The notes below the pieces were generated by a model. That model searched no databases. It saw only the letters and a list, made by a program, of their open reading frames with translations, and was not told the origin of the DNA. From assembly GCA_034721895.1 (NCBI GenBank), contig JAYEND010000001.1, forward strand, positions 68,477-132,476: a stretch of DNA of 64,000 nt, in the 5' to 3' direction. This stretch comes from SZUA-451 sp034721895. GTDB lineage: Bacteria; Campylobacterota; Campylobacteria; Campylobacterales; Sulfurovaceae. Positions 43,682-51,030 of this stretch are shown here, piece by piece. The position numbers were made by a program, and so were the translations under genes. Positions within the stretch are counted from its first letter, which is position 1. Each line of letters opens with the position of its first letter.

Positions 43682-44466
43682 TAGAAGTCCCAGACGACCG
43701 CGACAAATGGACCGCTGGCATCAACATCGATGTTTAAACCGTCAACGAGATCAACAGTGTCAAAATGGAGGCCTTTGAATCCGCCCTCAATTCCCAGGCC
43801 CATACTGAGGGTATAGCGTGCACTTATTTCATAGTCATAGAGGGTTGTATCCTCATAGCTAATGACATTTCCCTCAAGCTGCATACTGATATCAGTATTG
43901 GGAATATCGAATCGTGCTTTTCCGTAAAGCATGGGTATCCAGAGTGAAAAATCAGTCGATTCGCCCAGTGTTGGTGTTGAAATGGGACCAAAGTGTGCCA
44001 AAGTGTCAACGGCAATGTTTCCGTCAAGGTATCTCAATGTCAAGCCGGCATCAAGCGAAAGCCAATTATCCAGCAGTTCGTAATAGAGGCCGATATCATA
44101 GAATTGCATATCCAGGGCAGAATCTATTTCGCCGCCGACGGGAAGGCTGATGTCTCCCCATGAGAAGTCGCCGACTGTGTTTTGGCCATCTTGGTAAAAA
44201 TCTGTATATCCCAGACGGATGTTGGGAATCATGGGGACAGGATGCTCTATATAGGCTTTCAAAAAGATATTTTGCTCTGCGGACCAGCCAAAATCATCCT
44301 CTACATCTACGCTTGGGTTGATGATGCCAAAAGGAGAGTAGGAGGCTGTTCCGCTCGGTGTATGGCTATAATACCCAAGACTGATCTCTCCGCCGGCAAT
44401 TGTATCGGCAAAAAGGGAAGTGGCCCCCAATAGAGTTGTAACTGTCAGTTTTTTGATAGTTGTCAT
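43681..44466 (-). CDS. outer-membrane beta-barrel protein (TIGR04219-like)
   Basis: A 261-residue protein with a signal peptide (about residues 1-20), then alternating strands ending in AVVWDF with a terminal phenylalanine. It resembles the TIGR04219 outer-membrane family of sulfur-oxidising epsilon- and gammaproteobacteria. Transcriptional order is this gene, RDD, MFS, mobA, with overlaps, so they may form one operon. The role is unknown. Confidence 0.8.
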   Translation of the reverse strand: MTTIKKLTVTTLLGATSLFADTIAGGEISLGYYSHTPSGTASYSPFGIINPSVDVEDDFGWSAEQNIFLKAYIEHPVPMIPNIRLGYTDFYQDGQNTVGDFSWGDISLPVGGEIDSALDMQFYDIGLYYELLDNWLSLDAGLTLRYLDGNIAVDTLAHFGPISTPTLGESTDFSLWIPMLYGKARFDIPNTDISMQLEGNVISYEDTTLYDYEISARYTLSMGLGIEGGFKGLHFDTVDLVDGLNIDVDASGPFVAVVWDF

Positions 44467-44486
44467 GTTTAACTGTTTCCTTGTGT

Positions 44487-45704
44487 TTATGTTTGCGGTC
44501 CGAGACTCATACTGAAAATCGGCAAAAGCATCGCGGCAACGATCACCCCGACGACCAGGCCGATAAAGAGCATCATGAAGGGCTCAAGCAGACTGAGAAG
44601 CAACTTGAGACGATCTTCATTTTCCTCATAATAGAGTTTTGAAATATTATCCAAAATATTGGCAACTTCGCTGGATTCTTCGCCCAGGGCCAAGGCCTGC
44701 ATGAAATTCCGTTTGAGTTTCACACCTTTGGTTATCTGTAGCGCATTGGAGAGCTTGTTCCCTTCCATAACCTTGGTTGCAGCATTGTCAAAGAGTTCTC
44801 CGAGCGCACTGTTATTAAATGTTGAAGCGGCAAGTTTCACTCCATGCGCATAAGAGACACCGGAGCTGAGCATCAAAGATAGGATATAGCTGAAGCGTCC
44901 GAGTTCATAATTTTGTATCAGTGTCCCTATAACGGGGACTTTGAGCAGGAGTGTATCAGTAGCTTTTTTGAATGCATGGACTTTACTGTAGGCGAGTTTG
45001 AATCCGACAATGATGAGAATAAGCCCTACAAGAAGAACGATATAGTGGTTGACCAGAAAATCGCTGACACCAAGGACAAACTGTGTGACAGGAGGAAGAG
45101 CCTGTCCTGTATCCTTGAAGATACTGGTGATCTTTGGTACAACAAAAGCGATGAGGAATCCGCTCATCCCGATCGCGACGATAAAAATAAAGAGCGGATA
45201 GGCCATTGCATTGCCCACCTGCTTCCTGACTTTGCTTTGTGCGGAGAAAAAGTTTCCCATATTGGTTAGGACCTCAACTATCTGTCCGCTTTGCCCGGCG
45301 ATATTGATACTCTGGAGAAAAAAATCAGGCAGCGCATAAACCTTCTGGGAGCTCAATGCGACATAGAGAGATTTTCCTTCATCGATCATCGTCTTGACGG
45401 AATTGAGGAAATCGCTGTATTTTTTTTCACTCTGATGTTGATTTTCCAGCAGTTTGATAGCTGTGATGACGGTCATCCCCGAGTTGAGATAAGAGGAGAG
45501 TTCTTTGGCAAAACTGCTGAGCATGGGACCGGGCATCTGCCGTTTGGAAAAAACGTCTAATGAGAGCCTTTGGCTTGGGGTAAGCGTCTGGTAATAAATT
45601 GACTGGGAGCGGAGTTTCTGCTTTGCCTCTTCGAGAGTGATTGCCGTGACAGTACCCTTGACGCTGTTCCCTGTTTTGTCAACACCTTTATATTTGAAAA
45701 GCAT
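44487..45704 (-). CDS. type II secretion / type IV pilus inner-membrane protein GspF/PilC
   Basis: A 405-residue platform protein with two repeated T2SSF domains (about 70-195 and 270-390) and three membrane helices. It contains FAKELSSYLNSGMTVITAIKLL and LQSINIAGQSGQIVEVL. The start at the second ATG of an adjacent pair follows GAGGGG; longer forms read through the ribosome site. No other pilus or secretion genes are in the window, so it is an orphan here. Confidence 0.9.
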   Translation of the reverse strand: MLFKYKGVDKTGNSVKGTVTAITLEEAKQKLRSQSIYYQTLTPSQRLSLDVFSKRQMPGPMLSSFAKELSSYLNSGMTVITAIKLLENQHQSEKKYSDFLNSVKTMIDEGKSLYVALSSQKVYALPDFFLQSINIAGQSGQIVEVLTNMGNFFSAQSKVRKQVGNAMAYPLFIFIVAIGMSGFLIAFVVPKITSIFKDTGQALPPVTQFVLGVSDFLVNHYIVLLVGLILIIVGFKLAYSKVHAFKKATDTLLLKVPVIGTLIQNYELGRFSYILSLMLSSGVSYAHGVKLAASTFNNSALGELFDNAATKVMEGNKLSNALQITKGVKLKRNFMQALALGEESSEVANILDNISKLYYEENEDRLKLLLSLLEPFMMLFIGLVVGVIVAAMLLPIFSMSLGPQT

Positions 45705-46054
45705 CATTCCCCTCTGTCTCTTTCGCATCATACGATTTAATGAAGAATATTATATCTTCTTTCCTTGAAAACATTGTATAAAAGCTTTTACTGGCGTTCT
45801 TTCTGTATCGTAAAATGGGGTATAAAATTCTTAAGTATTTACAATACAAAATAACAAATATTACCTAAGAGAATCATCTTTTAAGTATAATTTATTATTA
45901 TAGAAAATATGGTGAAAAATGAGTTAAAATTTAAAAAGAGAACAAGGAAAATTAGAGTAGAATCAACCTAATTTTTCACTTCCCTCTTATTGAGTCACCT
46001 AGTTGCCTTGTGTTGCAATAAATGAGGGAAGCGGGGCACGAGATAGGAGAAAGT
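45705..46054. other. gene-free stretch upstream of nrdA
   Basis: AT-rich region between the divergent gspF-like and nrdA genes. A TATAAT at 45886-45891 could be the nrdA -10, but no good -35 is found. I see no NrdR box, repeat array or RNA structure. Confidence 0.35.
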
Positions 46055-48430
46055 ATGATAAGGGTCGTAAAACGAAGCGGAAGAATCGAAACACTCGATG
46101 TAACCAAAATTCAGAAATATACTGCTGCTGCGGTGGAAGGACTGGATGCCGTCAGTCAGAGTGAACTGGAGGTGGATGCAAAGCTTCAGTTTCGTGATAT
46201 GATCCATTCAGAAGAGATTCAACAGACGCTGATCAAGACGGCAGTTGACAAGATCGACATCGACAGGCCAAACTGGACGTTTGTTGCAGCCAGGCTTTTC
46301 CTCTACGATATCTATCACAAGGCGACAGGATTTACCGGGTACAACCATATGAGAGAGTATATGGAGCGTGGGGAAAAAGAGGGACGTATCGTGCTGGGCC
46401 TGAAAGAGAAGTATGACCTTGATGATCTCAATGAGTATATCAAGCCCGAAAGGGATCTTCAGTTTACCTATCTGGGGATTCGTACACTCTATGACCGCTA
46501 TCTGATCAAAGACAAGCAGGGAGTTCCCATAGAGCTTCCGCAGCAGCTCTTTATGGCGGTTGCCATGTTCCTGGCTCAAAATGAGTTTGACAGTCAAACC
46601 TGGGCTAAGAAATTTTATAACATTTTGAGTAAATTTGAAGTGATGGCTGCGACACCGACACTTTCCAATGCCCGTACTCCCCGACATCAACTCAGTTCCT
46701 GCTATATCGGTTCGACTCCGGACAATATCGAAGGGATTTTCGACGGCTACAAAGAGATGGCGTTACTCTCCAAATTTGGCGGCGGTATCGGCTGGGACTG
46801 GTCACTTGTCAGGGGGATGGGTTCTTTTATCGACGGGCATAAACATGCAGCCGGCGGTATCGTTCCTTTTCTTAAGATCGCCAATGATGTTGCGATCGCT
46901 GTTGATCAACTGGGAACAAGGAAGGGGGCAATAGCCGTTTATATCGAGCCATGGCATATCGATATCAGAGATTTTCTCGATCTCAAAAAGAACTCGGGAG
47001 AAGAGCGCCGGAGGGCACATGATCTCTTCCCTGCACTCTGGCTCAATGACCTCTTTATGAAGCGCGTGGAAGAAGATGCAACCTGGACACTCTTCGACCC
47101 CTATGAAGTCAAGGGGTTGACAGAGCTTTACGGAGATGCTTTTGAAGCGCGCTATCAGGAACTGGAGCATGATGAATCGCTTACAAAAGAGGTGATCTCT
47201 GCCAAGGGACTGTGGAAAGAGATACTCCGAAGCTACTTTGAGACAGGAAATCCTTTTCTGACCTTCAAGGATGCAGCGAATAAATCCAATCCAAACAAAC
47301 ATACAGGTGTGATCCGGAGTTCCAACCTCTGTACGGAGATTTTCCAGAATACCGGGCCGAATACGTATAAGATCAAAGTGGTTTACGGTGATCAAACTTT
47401 CGATCTTTTTGATGAGTATGAGATGGTCAAGGTTGACAGCGGGATGGTCAAACCGGGCAAAAAAGTGACAGCACTTGACTCCATCAACGGGAAACAGGTC
47501 TGGATCGTTGAGAAGGAGAAAGAGGATGGAGATACTGCTGTCTGCAACCTGGCATCGATCAACCTCTCCAAGATAAACACAGCTGAAGATATTGCCCGTG
47601 TCGTACCGACAGCTATTCGTATGCTTGATAATGTCATCGATCTGAACTTTTATCCGCTTGCGAAGGTCAAAAAGACCAACTCCAAATCCCGATCGATCGG
47701 CTTGGGAGTGATGGGTGAAGCCCAGATGTTGGCAGAGCAGGCAATCGAATGGGGAAGCTATGATCACCTCAACAAGATAGATGAGGTGATGGAGGCAGTC
47801 AGCTACCATGCGATCCGCGCATCCAGTGATCTTTCTCTGGAAAAAGGCGCCTATCCGACCTTTGAAGGTTCAGACTGGCAGAAGGGTATCTTCCCTATTG
47901 ACAAAGCCAACCCTGAAGCGTGTAAATTGGTTGACAGAGGCGGACTCTTCGGTTACAGTTATGACTGGCAGGCCCTGAAAGAGAAGGTCAAAACGGATGG
48001 TCTGCGAAACGGTTATCTGATGGCGATCGCTCCAACCAGTTCGATCTCTATTCTGACCGGAACGACACAGGCGATCGAGCCGGTCTACAAGCGGAAGTGG
48101 TTTGAAGAGAATCTTTCCGGCCTGATTCCTGTGGTAGTGCCCAATCTTTCTCCGGAGACTTGGCAATATTATATCCCGAGCTATGAGCTCGATCAGCGTC
48201 TGCTGATCAAAGCCGGAGCGATCCGCCAAAAATGGATCGACCAGGGGCAGAGTCTCAATATCTTTATTACGCTGGACAAGGCAGGCGGCAAGTATCTGAA
48301 CGATATCTATATGGATGCATGGAAGTTTGGACTCAAATCTACATATTATCTGAGAAGTCAGTCGCCGGAAGCTGTACAGGAGAGTGAGGGAGTAGAAGAC
48401 CGTAGCCAGGAATGCATCGGCTGCCAATAA
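46055..48430 (+). CDS. nrdA: class Ia ribonucleotide reductase, large subunit
   Basis: A 791-residue catalytic subunit reducing ribonucleoside diphosphates. The N-terminal ATP-cone (about 1-90, VVKRSGRIETLDV) suggests dATP control. Active-site regions include SSCYIGS, the first catalytic loop SNLCTEIF and a later CNLASINLSK. The C-terminal thiol pair is CIGCQ. An insertion of about 60 residues separates NLCTEI from CNLASINL. The start has AGGAG five bases upstream. The partner nrdB is not in the window. Confidence 0.94.
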   Translation: MIRVVKRSGRIETLDVTKIQKYTAAAVEGLDAVSQSELEVDAKLQFRDMIHSEEIQQTLIKTAVDKIDIDRPNWTFVAARLFLYDIYHKATGFTGYNHMREYMERGEKEGRIVLGLKEKYDLDDLNEYIKPERDLQFTYLGIRTLYDRYLIKDKQGVPIELPQQLFMAVAMFLAQNEFDSQTWAKKFYNILSKFEVMAATPTLSNARTPRHQLSSCYIGSTPDNIEGIFDGYKEMALLSKFGGGIGWDWSLVRGMGSFIDGHKHAAGGIVPFLKIANDVAIAVDQLGTRKGAIAVYIEPWHIDIRDFLDLKKNSGEERRRAHDLFPALWLNDLFMKRVEEDATWTLFDPYEVKGLTELYGDAFEARYQELEHDESLTKEVISAKGLWKEILRSYFETGNPFLTFKDAANKSNPNKHTGVIRSSNLCTEIFQNTGPNTYKIKVVYGDQTFDLFDEYEMVKVDSGMVKPGKKVTALDSINGKQVWIVEKEKEDGDTAVCNLASINLSKINTAEDIARVVPTAIRMLDNVIDLNFYPLAKVKKTNSKSRSIGLGVMGEAQMLAEQAIEWGSYDHLNKIDEVMEAVSYHAIRASSDLSLEKGAYPTFEGSDWQKGIFPIDKANPEACKLVDRGGLFGYSYDWQALKEKVKTDGLRNGYLMAIAPTSSISILTGTTQAIEPVYKRKWFEENLSGLIPVVVPNLSPETWQYYIPSYELDQRLLIKAGAIRQKWIDQGQSLNIFITLDKAGGKYLNDIYMDAWKFGLKSTYYLRSQSPEAVQESEGVEDRSQECIGCQ

Positions 48431-48462
48431 TTTCTTTGCTCTCTATTTCACTGCATCTTCGG

Positions 48463-48485
48463 CTGAACGGCTTCGTTTCGTTCAG
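48463..48485. terminator. hairpin after nrdA
   Basis: CTGAACG / CGTTCAG with a 9-base loop, 33 bases after the nrdA stop, between convergent genes. No U-tract follows, so the terminator role is tentative. Confidence 0.4.
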
Positions 48486-48572
48486 TCACATACTGATGTA
48501 TGCTCCTTCACTACACTCACGCCGTTAGACCAAATCCGCAATAAACTAAAAGACTATTTTCTTTGAATTTCT

Positions 48573-48600
48573 CTGTGCTCAACGCTTAGCACTGAACGCT
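48573..48600. repeat. degenerate heptamer array, GAACGCT-type x4
   Basis: CTGTGCT, CAACGCT, TAGCACT, GAACGCT in 7-bp register, overlapping the gltA stop codon. The unit is the reverse complement of the AGCGTTC array after rnj. Confidence 0.55.
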
Positions 48601-49885
48601 AATCCCCTATATACAATTGTCTCGGTCTAGCGATCTTTGACATCGGATCTTTTTTGAACTCGATCCATTGCGTGATCCATCCTACCGTTCTTCCGATCAC
48701 GAAGATCGGGGTGAACATCTCCCTGGGGATCTGCAGGGCTGTCAGGATGATCCCTGAATAGAAGTCGATATTAGGGTAGAGGTTTCTTGAAATGAAATAG
48801 TCATCATTCAGGGCGATCTCCTCGATACGGTGGGCAATTTGCAGCAGATTTGAATCGAGAGTAAGTTCTTCTTTGAGCTGATCCTGAAGACCTTTTAGGA
48901 TTTTTGCCCGTGGATCAAAGTTTTTGTAGACACGATGACCGAATCCCATCAGCCTAAAAGGATCATTGGAGTCCTTGGCTTTGGTGATGAACTCGTCAAC
49001 GCGCTCAACACTTCCGATCATGTTCAGTTGTTCAATGACAGACTCATTGGCACCGCCGTGTGCACGGCCCCAAAGAGCTGAAATCCCCGAAGAGATAGCG
49101 ACATAAGGGTGTGCACCTGTGGAGGCAACACCGCGCACAACTGTTGTAGAAGCATTCTGCTCATGGTCGGCATGAAGGGTGAATATCGTATCAAGTGCTT
49201 TGATCTCCAGCGAACTGATCTTTTGATGGCCATCTCTGCACAATTTCATTTTGCCTCCGGGGTAGGCGCGCATCATGGTTAGGAAATTCTCCGTGAAGCT
49301 CAAGTCGATATCTGGTGGGATACAGGGAATTCCCAGAGAGTGCCTGTATGCAACGGCGGCAAGTGTCGGTATCTTGGAGATGATACGATGGGCCATTTCC
49401 AGATATTCTGATTCATTGTTGATCTCAAGATGGTCACGATAGAAGGAGGAAAGGGCTGTCACTGAGGCACTGAGCGTAGACATCGGATGAGAATAATCAG
49501 GAAAAGCAGAGAAGAGATGTCTCAATCCGTCCGGGATATAAGCGCGATGACGTATTTCGAGATCGAAGTCAAGCAGCTCGTCGGCAGAGGGAAGCCGGCC
49601 ATTGAGCAGAAGATAGCAACTTTCGAGATAAGTGTGATTCTCTGCCAGCTCTTCGATGGGGATGCCTCTATAGCGCAATTCCCCCTTTGCTCCGTCGATA
49701 AAAGTGATCTCAGACTGGCAGCTGGCTGTCGAAGTATAGCCGGGGTCAAAGGTGAACATACCGGTATCGCTGAAGAAGCTCCGCAGATCGACGACGGAAG
49801 GTCCTCTGTTCCCGTCCAGAATAGGGTATTCATAACTGTTTCCGTTTCGGTTGTCGGTGATGGTCATGCTCTCTTTTGTGCTCAT
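48599..49885 (-). CDS. gltA: citrate synthase (type I)
   Basis: A 428-residue enzyme condensing oxaloacetate and acetyl-CoA. Catalytic histidines lie in ALWGRAHGGANES and MGFGHRVYKNFDPRA. The type I (NADH-sensitive, hexameric) length and N-terminal beta-rich domain are present. In Campylobacterota it works beside the reverse TCA cycle or in glutamate synthesis. Confidence 0.96.
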   Translation of the reverse strand: MSTKESMTITDNRNGNSYEYPILDGNRGPSVVDLRSFFSDTGMFTFDPGYTSTASCQSEITFIDGAKGELRYRGIPIEELAENHTYLESCYLLLNGRLPSADELLDFDLEIRHRAYIPDGLRHLFSAFPDYSHPMSTLSASVTALSSFYRDHLEINNESEYLEMAHRIISKIPTLAAVAYRHSLGIPCIPPDIDLSFTENFLTMMRAYPGGKMKLCRDGHQKISSLEIKALDTIFTLHADHEQNASTTVVRGVASTGAHPYVAISSGISALWGRAHGGANESVIEQLNMIGSVERVDEFITKAKDSNDPFRLMGFGHRVYKNFDPRAKILKGLQDQLKEELTLDSNLLQIAHRIEEIALNDDYFISRNLYPNIDFYSGIILTALQIPREMFTPIFVIGRTVGWITQWIEFKKDPMSKIARPRQLYIGD

Positions 49886-50032
49886 CTTTTTCTCCTTCTT
49901 TTTATGGATATTAAATTGTTATAGTGTAATGCGATTGTGTGTATTTTGTGTGTACTTGGCAGATGCGGCAATAATTCAAGTCCGATTGGGTATGATATTG
50001 CCAGTGGTAATGAAAAATTTTTAGGAGATACC

Positions 50033-50353
50033 ATGAACAGTTTTGAAAATGTCAAGGTGACCAAAGAGGTTAACAATTATTTTGAGGGAAGGATGACAAG
50101 CCGTACATTGATACTTGAAGATGGGTCGATCAAGACTTTGGATGTGGTGTTGCCCGGTGAATATGAGTTTGGTACGGGTGACCCAGAGCTGATGGAGATT
50201 TATAGTGGTGATCTGGAGGTAAAACTTCCCGGATCTGATGTGTGGCAGACTGTCAGAGGCGGAGAATCTTTCAATGTAGAGGGAGATGCCAAATTTCAGG
50301 CGAGAGTCCAAAGTATGACAGATTACTGTTGCAGTTTTTTAAAGGAAGAGTAA
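50033..50353 (+). CDS. ppnP: pyrimidine/purine nucleoside phosphorylase PpnP (DUF1255)
   Basis: A 106-residue cupin-fold enzyme catalysing phosphorolysis of several nucleosides. It contains GRMTSRTLILEDGSIKTLDVVLPGEYEF and GGESFNVEGDAKFQ, typical of the family. The ATG at 50033 follows TTAGGAG. It is the first of three genes joined by overlapping stop and start codons. Confidence 0.92.
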   Translation: MNSFENVKVTKEVNNYFEGRMTSRTLILEDGSIKTLDVVLPGEYEFGTGDPELMEIYSGDLEVKLPGSDVWQTVRGGESFNVEGDAKFQARVQSMTDYCCSFLKEE

Positions 50354-50559
50354 TGGAAAAGATGACAAAAGAAGAAATAGAGGTTTATAGACGAAAACTC
50401 CTGAAGCGCTACCATACCAAAAAAGAAGAGTTGGAGTTTGCGGAAGATAACATGGAAGAGCATTGGATCGAAGAGGAGCTGGAGAAGTACCGTATCGAGA
50501 TCAGAGCCTGTGTTGCAAGGATCAAGGAATTGGAGAGTGCTGAACAGCTCAATGCGTAG
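50353..50559 (+). CDS. small coiled-coil protein coupled to ppnP
   Basis: A 68-residue, highly charged protein predicted to be entirely helical (heptads of Glu, Lys and Leu between residues 5 and 60). It starts at an ATG that overlaps the ppnP stop, with AAGGAAG upstream. The family is not recognised. Confidence 0.7.
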   Translation: MEKMTKEEIEVYRRKLLKRYHTKKEELEFAEDNMEEHWIEEELEKYRIEIRACVARIKELESAEQLNA

Positions 50560-51007
50560 CCTGCTCATACTTCTGTTCTTCCCCCTGCTTTTAGTAGGTG
50601 CATTCAAGGAGGGGGATATCTTCTTTCCGGTAATTTTTACTGATCAGTTTGATCAGAATGTTTCCATTTTGACAAAGGATCAGGTTGTCATAGTTGTTTT
50701 TGACAAAGCTGGGTATTATGATGTCAATGCCTTTGTCAAGAGCAAAAGGGAAGGGTATCTCAGGAAAATGAAGATCAGGTATCTCAATGATATCTCTGCC
50801 ATGCCCGAAAATATCCTGAAGTTCTTCGTCAAGCCAAATATGCAGAAAAAGCCTTTCTCGATTCTCTTAGTCAAAGATGAAAAATTTTCACAAAAGCTCA
50901 ATTATCGGGATGGAAAAATAACGGTATATCATTTGAAAGAGGGCAAAATAGTAAAGATTGACTTTGTGGAGAGAGACGGGCTTGAAAAAGTGATAGAAGA
51001 GCAATAA
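50552..51007 (+). CDS. secreted hypothetical protein, possibly thioredoxin-like fold
   Basis: A 151-residue protein with a clear signal peptide (MRSLLILLFFPLLLVGA), overlapping the preceding coiled-coil gene by 8 bases. The mature part alternates beta and helical stretches (QVVIVVFDKAGYYDVNAF, FSILLVKDEK) reminiscent of a thioredoxin-like fold but has no CxxC. It is third in a coupled trio. The function is unknown. Confidence 0.7.
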   Translation: MRSLLILLFFPLLLVGAFKEGDIFFPVIFTDQFDQNVSILTKDQVVIVVFDKAGYYDVNAFVKSKREGYLRKMKIRYLNDISAMPENILKFFVKPNMQKKPFSILLVKDEKFSQKLNYRDGKITVYHLKEGKIVKIDFVERDGLEKVIEEQ

Positions 51008-51030
51008 GAACCGCCAAGAGTTCCCTCTGT

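Noticed and set aside
47300..47600. Intein in NrdA
   Set aside because: The insertion is only about 60 residues and lacks splice-junction residues and homing endonuclease motifs.
46802..47809. 335-codon minus-strand open frame
   Set aside because: Antisense to nrdA; codon pattern follows the nrdA frame.
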